Shown piece by piece: positions 31,342-40,886 of a DNA stretch of 46,883 bases; the first letter of the stretch is position 1; each line of letters begins with the position of its first letter. This stretch comes from Chitinophagaceae bacterium (GTDB lineage Bacteria; Bacteroidota; Bacteroidia; Chitinophagales; Chitinophagaceae): positions 1 to 46,883 of the forward strand of contig CANCEU010000020.1 of NCBI GenBank assembly GCA_947375185.1. Direction: 5' to 3'. The translations under genes were made by a program, and so were the position numbers. The notes below the pieces were generated by a model, which worked only from the letters and a program-made list of their open reading frames with translations, ran no database searches and had not been told where the DNA came from.

Positions 31342-33054
31342 ATGACCTTATTAATTATCATCATAGCGCTTGCGCTAATATTCGACTATATAAACGGATT
31401 TCATGACTCGGCGAATTCAATTGCTACAATTGTTTCTACGAAAGTATTAACACCATTACAAGCAGTACTATGGGCTGCCTTATTTAATGCCGTTGCTTAT
31501 TGGATTTTTAAAGACCATGCTGTAGCCAATTCAATCAGTAAAACAGTATATAAGGATTTTATAACACTACCAGTAATTTTCTCAGGTTTACTTGCTGCTA
31601 TCTTTTGGAATTTACTAACATGGTGGTACGGTATCCCTTCCTCGTCATCACATACTTTGATTGGTGGCTTCGCAGGTGCAGCAATTGCGCATGCACTAAT
31701 GATAAAAGGAATTGATTATTCCTGGTCAAAAATTGTAGATGCTGACACCATTATCAAAACCGTTTTATTTATCTTTTTAGCGCCTATCATTGGTATTATC
31801 ATTTCTGTGTTTATTACAGTCGTAACTATCATGAGAAATATTTGGTGGAGACTTGCTATTATTTCACTTTCTACTTTTTTAACGATATTAATGTTTGATA
31901 GATTTGAAGATGCAAAAGTGCATGAGAATATTCAAAAGTTTTATAGCATCGATAAGTATAGCAAAGAAGTTAAATCATTAAAAGACGAATTAAAAATTCA
32001 TAGTGGCGATACTGTTTTAATTGCAAAATTAAAATTGAACGAAGAAAAACTTGTCAAAGCAAACGATACTTACGAACATATTAGTCCATACTTATCAAAG
32101 TACGACAAACTAGGCGCTCATGCGATTGCTAAAGTTGCTGCTGATAGTGGCTGGTTAAAAAACACTGCAGCTAGCAAACTAAAGGATGCAACCCGTAATG
32201 CAAATGACTTTCTTGTTTTAGAAGCTAAAGCGCCAGACAATAAAGAAGCTAAAGTAGAATACGATATTGCTAAAGAAAAAACAGAAGGATATAAAGAGCC
32301 TTTGAAAAAATATTTAGCGCATGAAATTTCAGTTGATTCTGCAATTGTTGAGATGAATTCAATTTATCCAATTAAAAACGAGAATGTTGCAAAAGTAAAA
32401 GCAAAGATTGCAAAATTTAATATTGAAAAAACATTTGCTGAAGAAGTGGATAAGGCAGATAATTCAATTATTGAATACGGAATTATTGGGGCTGCTATAT
32501 TATTTATGTTGATTTATGTTTACGTAGAAAAAATAAAAACTCCAACTGCCTATACGGTAGCGAACATGTTTAAAAAATTACAATTATTTAGTTCTGCTGC
32601 ATTTAGTATTGGTCATGGTGGTAATGACGCTCAAAAAGTAATGGGTATCATTGGTGCTGCATTAATTGCCAATGGGAGTATTCAGGATTTTGGTCAGCTG
32701 CCAAGCTGGGTGCCAGTAGCTTGTTATTTAGCTATTGGATTAGGCACGATGAGTGGTGGTTGGAAAATTGTAAAAACAATGGGTTCAAAAATCACAAAGG
32801 TTACACCATTAGAAGGTGTTGCTGCTGAAACAGCTGGTGCATTTACTTTATTCTTTACTGGACAAATGGGTATCCCTGTTTCTACCACACATACTATTAC
32901 AGGTTCAATTATTGGTGTAGGCGCTACAAAAAGATTAAGTGCCGTTAGATGGGGAGTGACTACTAATTTACTTTGGGCTTGGATTTTGACAATCCCTGTA
33001 AGTGGTGTATTAGCTGCTATCACCTACTTAATTGTACATTATATTTTAAAATAA
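31342..33054 (+). CDS. pit: PiT-family inorganic phosphate transporter with long central insert
   Basis: A 570-residue inner-membrane carrier for phosphate (as metal-phosphate/H+ or Na+). Both inverted-repeat signatures are present: GFHDSANSIAT near the N-terminus and GHGGNDAQKVMG in the second half. The repeats are completed by GIPSSSSHTLIGG and GIPVSTTHTITGS. Between the halves, from about residue 186 to 373, lies a charged, Lys/Glu-rich helical insert that has no membrane segment; it is probably a soluble domain between repeats. Such inserts are common in Bacteroidota PiT proteins. It follows the DUF47 gene by 12 nt and ends in a strong terminator. It is a low-affinity phosphate system by family; no pst or pho genes are nearby. 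Confidence 0.9.
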   Translation: MTLLIIIIALALIFDYINGFHDSANSIATIVSTKVLTPLQAVLWAALFNAVAYWIFKDHAVANSISKTVYKDFITLPVIFSGLLAAIFWNLLTWWYGIPSSSSHTLIGGFAGAAIAHALMIKGIDYSWSKIVDADTIIKTVLFIFLAPIIGIIISVFITVVTIMRNIWWRLAIISLSTFLTILMFDRFEDAKVHENIQKFYSIDKYSKEVKSLKDELKIHSGDTVLIAKLKLNEEKLVKANDTYEHISPYLSKYDKLGAHAIAKVAADSGWLKNTAASKLKDATRNANDFLVLEAKAPDNKEAKVEYDIAKEKTEGYKEPLKKYLAHEISVDSAIVEMNSIYPIKNENVAKVKAKIAKFNIEKTFAEEVDKADNSIIEYGIIGAAILFMLIYVYVEKIKTPTAYTVANMFKKLQLFSSAAFSIGHGGNDAQKVMGIIGAALIANGSIQDFGQLPSWVPVACYLAIGLGTMSGGWKIVKTMGSKITKVTPLEGVAAETAGAFTLFFTGQMGIPVSTTHTITGSIIGVGATKRLSAVRWGVTTNLLWAWILTIPVSGVLAAITYLIVHYILK

Positions 33055-33071
33055 TTATTCAATTAAAATAT

Positions 33072-33107
33072 AAAAAAGGTCACTCCAAAAACGAGTGACC
33101 TTTTTTT
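33072..33107 (+). terminator. Intrinsic terminator of the DUF47-pit operon
   Basis: A stem of 14 bp (AAAAAAGGTCACTC / GAGTGACCTTTTTT) with loop CAAAAAC and an ending T-run. Confidence 0.9.
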
Positions 33108-33238
33108 ATATAAACAATGCAATCGTTTGATATTAGATATAAAAGATTAATACTGTTTGTTAGTCAAATATTTGTATGCACATTCGGGTTACTTTTATTA
33201 AACATAAGTATTAATAATATAACCATAAGATAAATACT

Positions 33239-33526
33239 ATGATTGAAAAGAAATATTTTAAGACTAAGGAGTATGTTAAAGTAAAATTCACTTTGAATAC
33301 AAACGCAAAAAAAGTAGAATTATTAGGACTTAACAATGAGTGGAAAAAAGGAGTTGCTATGACCAAAAAGAAGGAAGGAATTTTTTCTGCTGAAGTAAAC
33401 TTACCTAAGGAAACTACCCATGAATTCAAATATTTTGTAGATAAAAAAGTATGGTTAAATGATGATGCAGCTGAAGCCGAGGCTGCGAATGTATTTGGAA
33501 CAACAAACAGCATTGTAACTGTATAA
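33239..33526 (+). CDS. Single-domain CBM48/AMPK-type glycogen-binding protein
   Basis: A 95-residue cytoplasmic protein consisting only of an early-set (isoamylase N-terminal, CBM48-like) beta-sandwich. It has the typical course: VKVKFTLNTNAKKVELLGLNNEWKKGVAMTKK, GIFSAEVNLP and HEFKYFVDKKVWLNDDAAE. The order and the W after NNE resemble the glycogen-binding domain of AMPK-beta. There is no catalytic domain, so it probably binds glycogen-like polymer or acts as a partner of another enzyme. Small stand-alone versions are common in Bacteroidota. It is flanked by terminators on both sides and stands alone. Confidence 0.87.
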   Translation: MIEKKYFKTKEYVKVKFTLNTNAKKVELLGLNNEWKKGVAMTKKKEGIFSAEVNLPKETTHEFKYFVDKKVWLNDDAAEAEAANVFGTTNSIVTV

Positions 33527-33550
33527 GCATTTTCTTGGTTTTAATAAAAG

Positions 33551-33591
33551 AACTAAAAAGCCGTTCCGAAATTCGGAACGGCTTTTTAGTT
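33551..33591. terminator. Bidirectional terminator with perfect 20-bp stem
   Basis: AACTAAAAAGCCGTTCCGAA pairs perfectly with the sequence after a single A. T-rich flanks are on both strands. It lies between the convergent CBM48 and M24 genes. Confidence 0.9.
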
Positions 33592-33608
33592 GATGCCAAA
33601 TAAACAAG

Positions 33609-34898
33609 CTATTGTGGTAGAATTGTATGAATTTTAGTTTGACGATCATCAATATACCTAAATTCACTACCATTAAAATATCCGTTTTGCTCTAAGGCTA
33701 CTCGAACAGGTTTATCCCAACCTTGTAAATTATGTAATGCATTTAATTCAATAGAGTAGCAAGTATTGGCATGCATTTTATAATCCCCTGATCCAGGTAC
33801 ACCCCCTTGCATATCCCACATGCCAATAGTGGTTCCGGCAGCATGCCCATGAAAACCAATGGGATGGGTGTAAATACTAGGCATTATACCTTCTGATTTT
33901 GCTTGAGCAAGTGAAGATGCTAAAATTTGATTGCCGGTTACGCCCACTTTAAAATGACTCGTTAATATATCTTGAAGTCTATTTGTATTGGTAAATGCTT
34001 CTTGCAAATCTGCAGGTGCACTTTGTTCATTTGGAAGCAATACATATGCTTGTTCCTGAACATCAGAGTTTAAGCGTAAATAGGAAATTCCAAAATCACA
34101 ATGTAAAAAATCACCAGGTCGTATTATTTCATCCTTGTCATTGGTAATCCTTCGCTGTATTTCAACTGATGGATGAAACCATGTACCTAAGCCCATATCA
34201 CTCAATTTTTGTCTAAACCACCACACTACATCTTCGGAGCTTGTCTTATTAACTTTAATTACTTTATTGCTAAAACCTTCTTTAATAATAGCATGTGTGA
34301 TTTTTAACACCGTAGGATAATATGCCATTTCCTTTTCTGTCCTTGTTTCCAACCAAGCCACTGCCAAGGGTTCAGCAGATATTACTTTCTTTTTTGCATC
34401 TTCAGTTAAATGACTATAAAACTCACGGTACTCCGTTAAATCTAATCCATCAGCATGTCCGAAGTCGGCTGAATAATTAATTGCAATTTTTTCAGGACGT
34501 AGGGTTCCTAGGAGTGATGCCAATGCCTCCCATTGGTCCGGATTTTTTTCTGGATTCCAGGCAGCTTGAATTTGTTTGCCAACTGAATATCTGGCAATAG
34601 CATACTTTTTGCAAGTATTGGTTTTAGCATCCCGATAAAAAACTAAAATGGTTCTTCTTCGCGCAGATAACCATTCGGCAGGTAAAAAGGTTTTCACAAT
34701 CGGATCTTCATTGTATTCTCTTGTTGCCATCACCCAACAATCAATTTTGTTAGCATCCATGAGCTTAGGTAATAAATTTTCCAATCGATCCTCCAATAAT
34801 TCATTTATAATTTTTGCCTGCGATTGCATGCTTTCCACTTGTGCTTTTGTTATGATTGTGCTCATTATAAGCATGGCAACAATAAATAATCTTTTCAT
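33609..34898 (-). CDS. M24-family (Xaa-Pro peptidase-like) metallopeptidase, exported
   Basis: A 429-residue protein. A signal peptide (LFIVAMLIMSTIITKAQ) is followed by an N-terminal creatinase-like domain (about residues 20-190) and then the pita-bread M24 domain. Expected metal ligands are seen: CDFG and NSD (two Asp), THPIGFHGH (His), SIELNA (Glu) and ALEQNGYF (Glu). The family acts as aminopeptidase P or prolidase; the exact activity is unknown. The loop HGHAAGTTIGMWDMQGG is a feature of the Bacteroidota subgroup. It diverges from the TonB receptor at 34962 by 63 nt, so they may share control or handle a common peptide substrate. Confidence 0.88.
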   Translation of the reverse strand: MKRLFIVAMLIMSTIITKAQVESMQSQAKIINELLEDRLENLLPKLMDANKIDCWVMATREYNEDPIVKTFLPAEWLSARRRTILVFYRDAKTNTCKKYAIARYSVGKQIQAAWNPEKNPDQWEALASLLGTLRPEKIAINYSADFGHADGLDLTEYREFYSHLTEDAKKKVISAEPLAVAWLETRTEKEMAYYPTVLKITHAIIKEGFSNKVIKVNKTSSEDVVWWFRQKLSDMGLGTWFHPSVEIQRRITNDKDEIIRPGDFLHCDFGISYLRLNSDVQEQAYVLLPNEQSAPADLQEAFTNTNRLQDILTSHFKVGVTGNQILASSLAQAKSEGIMPSIYTHPIGFHGHAAGTTIGMWDMQGGVPGSGDYKMHANTCYSIELNALHNLQGWDKPVRVALEQNGYFNGSEFRYIDDRQTKIHTILPQ

Positions 34899-34948
34899 AA
34901 TTAATTAGTAGTCTTTTTACCAAAATAGGCTTTGACTAAATTAACAAC

Positions 34949-34956
34949 TAAATTTG
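34949..34956 (+). promoter_or_regulatory. Candidate -7 box (TAAATTTG) of the second TonB receptor
   Basis: Exact TAnnTTTG, ending only 5 nt before the ATG at 34962. Transcription from it would begin at or next to the start codon, giving a leaderless mRNA. A TTTG lies upstream at 34931 but with a short 14-nt spacing. Confidence 0.35.
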
Positions 34957-34961
34957 CATTT

Positions 34962-37028
34962 ATGAAGTTTTATTTAAGCCTTTTAATAATAGCAGTTATA
35001 TTACCTTTTGCAATGGTGTTTAGCCAAGATAGCCTGTTTAACCAATTAAATACTGTTGTCGTAACTGCGAATAAAATTAAAGAAAGAAGATCCGAATCAC
35101 CAATTGCTATCTCAATCATACATCCGGAGGCTATTGATAGAATCAAACCCAGTCGAATAGAATTTTTATTAAATACAGTAAGTGGTGTTTACATGCCAAG
35201 TATTGGTAACGAACAACATATGATGGCTATACGACAACCCATTTCACTAAAGGGTTTGTACCTGTATTTGGAAGACGGGATGCCTATTAGAACTAGTGGT
35301 CTATTTAGCAATAATGCTTTGATTGAAATAAATACTAGTTCGATAAAGAAAATTGAAATTATAAAGGGGCCTGCATCTGCATTATATGGAGCCGAAGCCA
35401 TTGGCGGAGTTATTAATGTATTAAGTCAAACTGCCCAAGCAAATAAATTTATAGACATTAGCAATCAAGTAAATTCAATTGGATTATTTAAATCGGATTT
35501 AAATATTGGGATACCTACAACTAACGGAGGCTTTGTAATTAACGCAAATTATGCGACTCAAAATAAAGGACCCGTTGATTATAGTGATTTTAATAAAAAA
35601 GGATTGAGTATACGACATGACTTTGAAGCAGGAAAATGGAAGGGTTATCAAACAATACAATACATTGATTACTTCGCACAAATGACTGGATCGGTTGATA
35701 GCATTCATTTTGCATCTCATAATTTTAATTCGTTACAAACATTTACTTTTCGAAAAATTAATGCACTAAGGTTTAGACAAAATCTTAACTATCAATGGAG
35801 TGAAAATACAACGACTATCTTCAACTTTATGTATCGAGACAATGAGATGGATCAAAATCCAACTTATGCCATAGCTAGCACGAATAATCCAACAAAATTT
35901 AAGGGGCAAACAAATAGTAATGCATTCAACGCATACGTCATTGATATTCAGCATATGGTAACTTTTAATCCAATCAGTAGCAAGCTTATTATTGGCGCAA
36001 CAGCTGATATTACCCAACAAAATTTTAAGGCACATTATATTGATATTGTAAAGGATACTACCGCTGGAAAATATACTCGATACAATTATCCAGCATTAGA
36101 TTCTTTGGTATCCAATTATCAAACCAAAATAAATAACCAAGCAATTTATTTAAATTTTATATCTAAAATTGGCAGGAATTTTAATACAAATCTTGCAATA
36201 CGTTATGATCATTTTGAATATCGTTTTGGTAATTTATTAAATTCGGGTACACCAAGTTCTAATAATAATTTTTCGAGTGTTATTCCAAAAATAGGTGTCA
36301 CCTATAATAAAAATAATTTTGGCCTCTACGCTAACTATAGCGAAGGATTTGTACCTCCTCAAATAACTGAAATATATAACGCAGTAAGAGTTCCCTATTT
36401 GTTACCTCAAACTTTTAATAATCTTGAAATTGGAGGATGGGTTAATTATCATAAGTGGTATAGTGAAATATCTATTTATCAACTACTAGGAAATAATGAA
36501 ATTATTTCGGCAAGGCAACCAGACGGTGTGAATTTGAATCAAAATAGTGGATCGACCAAACACATTGGTGTTGAATATCAATTAAAATATAGGGCTACAA
36601 ATAATATTGAATTGAATTGGAGCGCCACAAATGCAAAGCATACCTATATTTCAACAATCATAAAGGGAGTAAATGTTAGTGGAAACGAAATGAGCGCAGC
36701 CCCTCATTTTTGGAGTAACTTGAGTAGTAACATAAAATTAAACAAGCGCCTGGCTGCTTCTTTTGAATGGCAACATCAGTCTTGCTATTTTATGGATGAA
36801 ACCAATACCACTCAATATCCAGGCTTTGATATATTGAATGTAAGATTCAATTATATTAAAGGAAGATCCACATTTTGGTTTCACTTATTAAATGTTACCA
36901 ATAGCTATTACTCCACCATGGCTACCAAAAACTTTAGCGTAAAAGGAAATGCTGCGTACTCCTATTATATTGGGGAGCCACGCAGCATTGCAATTGGTTG
37001 GAAATGGTCGTTAAGTAGGCCTATCTAA
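34962..37028 (+). CDS. TonB-dependent outer-membrane receptor
   Basis: A 688-residue receptor using the ATG at 34962 with signal LSLLIIAVILPFAMVFSQ; a TTG frame start at 34932 lacks support. The plug contains VVVTANKIKERRSESPIAIS, IEFLLNTVSGVYMP, DGMPIRTSGLF and IKKIEIIKGPASALYGAEAIGGVINVL, ending at about 155. A beta-barrel follows; YSEGFVPPQITEIYNAV takes the place of the FRAP box. No SusD-like or CarboxypepD-reg partner is present, so it resembles the small siderophore/vitamin/metal receptors more than polysaccharide SusC types. The substrate is unknown. The barrel closes with IAIGWKWSLSRPI rather than the usual terminal Phe. Confidence 0.9.
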   Translation: MKFYLSLLIIAVILPFAMVFSQDSLFNQLNTVVVTANKIKERRSESPIAISIIHPEAIDRIKPSRIEFLLNTVSGVYMPSIGNEQHMMAIRQPISLKGLYLYLEDGMPIRTSGLFSNNALIEINTSSIKKIEIIKGPASALYGAEAIGGVINVLSQTAQANKFIDISNQVNSIGLFKSDLNIGIPTTNGGFVINANYATQNKGPVDYSDFNKKGLSIRHDFEAGKWKGYQTIQYIDYFAQMTGSVDSIHFASHNFNSLQTFTFRKINALRFRQNLNYQWSENTTTIFNFMYRDNEMDQNPTYAIASTNNPTKFKGQTNSNAFNAYVIDIQHMVTFNPISSKLIIGATADITQQNFKAHYIDIVKDTTAGKYTRYNYPALDSLVSNYQTKINNQAIYLNFISKIGRNFNTNLAIRYDHFEYRFGNLLNSGTPSSNNNFSSVIPKIGVTYNKNNFGLYANYSEGFVPPQITEIYNAVRVPYLLPQTFNNLEIGGWVNYHKWYSEISIYQLLGNNEIISARQPDGVNLNQNSGSTKHIGVEYQLKYRATNNIELNWSATNAKHTYISTIIKGVNVSGNEMSAAPHFWSNLSSNIKLNKRLAASFEWQHQSCYFMDETNTTQYPGFDILNVRFNYIKGRSTFWFHLLNVTNSYYSTMATKNFSVKGNAAYSYYIGEPRSIAIGWKWSLSRPI

Positions 37029-37032
37029 TAAC

Positions 37033-37878
37033 TTAATTATTGTTCATTCTTATTCTCATACCTCCCATGCCACCACCTCTTTGCATGTCTTCCATTAATT
37101 TTTTCATGGCATCCTGAAACTGTGCCCTGTTCATTTTATCACCCTTGGTTGGCTGAGTTAATTCTTTCTTAGGATACTTTTGAGTTACTTCAGTAGCAGT
37201 GGTTACATTCGCCCCATTGTCCATATCTACTTCTAAAATAGCACCTGGCAAGCCAGTGTACACATCAGGTCCTACCGATGCAGCTATATCTTCGGTATAC
37301 CAAACAATCACTTCTGTTTCCTTTGGAGTGATAAGGGCATCCGGCTTTTTAGTACTATCATTTGCAGCAGCATTATTACGTCCCAATCTCATGGCCCCTC
37401 CCATTCTTACTGTTTGAGCAGTCACCGAAGTAGTTGCTTTTTTGCATAAATGCTTGGCAATCGTTTTTGTTTCTTCTGAAATTTTCCATTTCAAAGGCTT
37501 TAAAGAGTCAACTACTAAAAATGTTTTTTCAAACATAGGTCTTGATTCATATTGCATTTGCGTAGCTAAATCAATATAAGTAGTGGTTTCTGGCATGCGA
37601 AAATTAAAACGCTGTCCACCTCGGTCACCGCCGTTATTTGCGAATGGATCTGGCGCTTCGTCATCAGGAACAGAGCGAAATAAACTTGCATGATCATTGA
37701 ACAAAAGTTCAAGGTTTGCGGTTCTAAATTCCGGAACCCTTGTGCGCATTTCTGGATCGGTAATCATACGCCACATATTAATTTTACGTTCGTAGACAAT
37801 TTTACCCTCTTTCATTTGTGCTAGTAATGAAGTAGCACTCATTAATACAAGACCAAATACAATTATTATTTTTTTCAT
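37033..37878 (-). CDS. GLPGLI-family protein
   Basis: A 281-residue exported protein (signal to TSLLAQ) of the Bacteroidota GLPGLI family (TIGR01200). It starts with MKEGKIVYERKINMW and contains the name-giving motif as GLPGAILEVDM at about 217-227, preceded by VIVWYTEDIAASVGPDVY. The middle has a Gly/Arg/Asn patch. The function is unknown; these proteins are commonly paired with outer-membrane barrels, as here (the barrel gene is 47 nt upstream in the same direction). The C-terminus is Gly-, Met- and Arg-rich (QRGGGMGGMRIRMNNN), similar to the tail of the barrel protein. Confidence 0.88.
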   Translation of the reverse strand: MKKIIIVFGLVLMSATSLLAQMKEGKIVYERKINMWRMITDPEMRTRVPEFRTANLELLFNDHASLFRSVPDDEAPDPFANNGGDRGGQRFNFRMPETTTYIDLATQMQYESRPMFEKTFLVVDSLKPLKWKISEETKTIAKHLCKKATTSVTAQTVRMGGAMRLGRNNAAANDSTKKPDALITPKETEVIVWYTEDIAASVGPDVYTGLPGAILEVDMDNGANVTTATEVTQKYPKKELTQPTKGDKMNRAQFQDAMKKLMEDMQRGGGMGGMRIRMNNN

Positions 37879-37925
37879 AAAAAACGTTGTTTTATAATTT
37901 AAAAGTAAATATAGGCTATATAAAA

Positions 37926-40724
37926 TTACATTCTAATCATCATCCTTTGTCCTCCGCCAGGACCATTATTGCCTGTCAATCCAGATTTCTGAAGACTATA
38001 AGTAAATCCAATTAGGAAATATTGATTGATCACATTGTAGGATTGATCCACAATTTGATTTTGTGATACATTTCGTGAAACACCCACATTCTTATTTAAT
38101 ATATCAAATGCACTCAATTTTAATTCAGCTCTCTTATTTTTCATAAAGAATTTTGAAATGCTAGCATTCCAAATGGGTACGGCAGTGTTGTAACCTGGAG
38201 CTCTTCCCTCGTTAATGGTATAATTTAAAGTTTGATTCAATACAATTTCAAAAGGTAAATAATTGGTTATATCTGCACTATAAACTCTTGTTACATAATT
38301 AGTATTCAATGCGGCATTCAGGGCGTTGTTCGTATTACTATAACTATGTCGAGCAGACAAATTAATGTCAACTATTTCATCCATTGAGTAAGTGTAAGTG
38401 AAACTAGGTCCAACTGATTTTATTAAAGTGGTATTTAATAATCCATTAGAGTAGGATATATTATTATTTATGCCTCCATTGATTCCAAAATTGAAACGAG
38501 AATATATTTTCTTAATTCCAAATCCATAATTCATGGTACCATTTACACGATAAGCACCATTTACATTGACTGGCTTAGATAAAATAGCTCTACTCGGTAA
38601 CACACTATCATAATTAACAATAGAATTGTTTATGAACTGCGCATTCAATAAAGCAAAAAAGTTTCTTTGCGCCAATATTTTTGTAGAAAAATAACTCATG
38701 TTTAAGTTATTCGTATAGCTTCTTTTTAAATCCGGATTACCAATAGTTTGGTTGTTGATATTACTCTGATCTAGTACTGGCTGTAATTGAGTTAGAGAAG
38801 GCTGGGTAGTAGATGATCGATAGTTAAATCTAAAATTTTGTGTTTGAGAAAAATTATAAACAAACATGGCGCTTGGTAAGATATCTTTGAAGTCATGTTT
38901 TATTTTAGTATTGGCTGATGTATTTTCTCCATTCAAATAAGCGTCTTGTAATGAAAAGCCAGTTGAAAAATTATATTTCTTTTGGTTCAATCTATAGTTC
39001 ATTCCTCCGCCTGAGTATGTGTATTCACTGCTGTACTCATTGGTTAATCTTGAATTAAGTGCATCATAAATACCAGTGGAGCCATTTTTATCAAATACTT
39101 TTTTACTCGTTGATCCGACATTTACATTTACAAAAGTATTAAACTCTAATAATGATTTTTTACCAAGCGGTTCCGTATAAACTAAATTTGCAGAATAAGT
39201 TTGTGTCAACCCTTTTCTATTATTTTTTTGGTCTAAAATAGAATCTTTCGTTTTTACTCCAGCAGTATAAAATAACTGATCGGTAAATTGACTTCCGTTT
39301 GATTGCGAATTATTATATCCTTGTGTAAGGGTAGAAGAAATGGTACGACCCTTTTTGGCTAATTTTTTTCTTAATAACAAAGTGTTTGATACATTAAATG
39401 CATCTGTTGCACTTGACGAAGTGGACGTAGTTGCATTGGTTAAAGTACCATCAGGTAGCATTGTCGTACTATTGGAATTACCAATAGATGTATTATGCTG
39501 AGTAGTAATAGAAGGGGTATATTTAAACGAAAAAGTTTCTGAAACCTTATTGTCAATGGTCATACCCAGTTTTACTTGTTGATTTCTATTAGTTGAATTT
39601 GAATAACTACTTCTATTAAATAAATTACCTGGTGTTAAATTTTGAGTGTAAGCATTACTTATATTATTTCTTTCAATATCACTTGCATTCGCATTGGTAT
39701 TAAAATCCATTTTTTTATCATTCAATACATTTGAATAATTGCCTCCTAGTGAATAAGTATTCGCTACACCTTGTGTATTTGCATCCGATGTTCCACCACC
39801 ACTAAAATTAAGTGTCATTCCGCCGCCGCCTCGGCCACCGCCGCCACCTGAAAAGTTGGATGCATCATTATTTGAGAATGCTTGTCTGTTGGTATTATTT
39901 GCAGTACCAATTAATGAAAATTGTTCATCATTATTGATTCTATTTACATTGCCTTGACTATCGAACCTACCTGGTACACCGGCACTAGCATTTATTTTTC
40001 CAAATGTAGATTGCTTACGGTCCTTTTTGGTTTTAATATTGATGGCGGTTTCTTCATTGCCATCATCGATGCCTGTAAACATGGCTTGATCCGATTTGCG
40101 ATCATATACTTGTATTTTATCAACTGCATCTGCTGGTAAATTTTTAGTAGCCATTTTAGGGTCTCCTGTAAAAAATTCTTTACCATTCACATAAACCTTG
40201 GTCACCGACTTTCCATTTATGGTAATAGCACCAGCTTTATCAACTTCAATTCCTGGCATTTTTTTTAACATATCCTCTACGACTGCATTGGGAACTGTTT
40301 TAAAATTTTCAGAATTAAATTCTATGGAGTCTCCGTTTATTACAACTGGTGGGCGTCTAGCAGTAACTGTCACCGTTGAAGTTTGACTTGCATCTGCTAA
40401 ATAAATTTTCCCTAGGGATAATTTTTCGGTCGCGCCTACCTTAATCCCCAACCATAAATGCTGATAACCAACATAGGAAACGGATAAAAGGTACCTGCCT
40501 GGGGCTACATTTTTAATTTGAAAATACCCATCCTCATCCGCTCTTGTAAAATTAATCAAAGACGAATCCTTTGCTTTTGCCAAAGAAACAGTTGCGGAAG
40601 TTAGCGTTCTTTTTAATATACTATCCATGATGGTTCCATCAATGGTTACCGCTTGCGATTTTGCGGTTAAAGAAACCAATAAAGTTCCTGTAATGATAAG
40701 GGCTAAAATTGTCTTTTTAATCAT
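37926..40724 (-). CDS. TonB receptor-like outer-membrane barrel with carboxypeptidase-regulatory domain
   Basis: A 932-residue protein (signal to LTAKSQA). Residues about 25-105 form a CarboxypepD_reg/Ig-like domain (DGYFQIKNVAPGRYLLSVSYVGY). The plug follows (about 115-235), with VVEDMLKKMPGIEVDKAG, INGKSVTKVYVNGKEFFTGDPKMATKNLP and IQVYDRKSDQA; this is the pattern of the OMP_b-brl_3 type. The barrel follows. A Gly-rich patch at about 295-310 is unusual. The protein ends in a Gly/Arg/Met tail (GPGGGQRMMIRM) beyond the last strand. It lies 47 nt upstream of the GLPGLI gene. A pairing of GLPGLI protein and barrel as a functional unit is inferred from this common arrangement; cargo unknown. Confidence 0.88.
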   Translation of the reverse strand: MIKKTILALIITGTLLVSLTAKSQAVTIDGTIMDSILKRTLTSATVSLAKAKDSSLINFTRADEDGYFQIKNVAPGRYLLSVSYVGYQHLWLGIKVGATEKLSLGKIYLADASQTSTVTVTARRPPVVINGDSIEFNSENFKTVPNAVVEDMLKKMPGIEVDKAGAITINGKSVTKVYVNGKEFFTGDPKMATKNLPADAVDKIQVYDRKSDQAMFTGIDDGNEETAINIKTKKDRKQSTFGKINASAGVPGRFDSQGNVNRINNDEQFSLIGTANNTNRQAFSNNDASNFSGGGGGRGGGGMTLNFSGGGTSDANTQGVANTYSLGGNYSNVLNDKKMDFNTNANASDIERNNISNAYTQNLTPGNLFNRSSYSNSTNRNQQVKLGMTIDNKVSETFSFKYTPSITTQHNTSIGNSNSTTMLPDGTLTNATTSTSSSATDAFNVSNTLLLRKKLAKKGRTISSTLTQGYNNSQSNGSQFTDQLFYTAGVKTKDSILDQKNNRKGLTQTYSANLVYTEPLGKKSLLEFNTFVNVNVGSTSKKVFDKNGSTGIYDALNSRLTNEYSSEYTYSGGGMNYRLNQKKYNFSTGFSLQDAYLNGENTSANTKIKHDFKDILPSAMFVYNFSQTQNFRFNYRSSTTQPSLTQLQPVLDQSNINNQTIGNPDLKRSYTNNLNMSYFSTKILAQRNFFALLNAQFINNSIVNYDSVLPSRAILSKPVNVNGAYRVNGTMNYGFGIKKIYSRFNFGINGGINNNISYSNGLLNTTLIKSVGPSFTYTYSMDEIVDINLSARHSYSNTNNALNAALNTNYVTRVYSADITNYLPFEIVLNQTLNYTINEGRAPGYNTAVPIWNASISKFFMKNKRAELKLSAFDILNKNVGVSRNVSQNQIVDQSYNVINQYFLIGFTYSLQKSGLTGNNGPGGGQRMMIRM

Positions 40725-40886
40725 AATATAAAAATACGATTCAATTCGTAAAAGAGTGGTTATAATGATGGAAATGAGGTCATAATTATACTAACAAAAG
40801 GATGAATGGATGAACGGCAACTAATTGGCTTGAAAATTTCGGTACTAAGAGGCCATTTTACTAACTTTCATTAAAATATATAAGTT

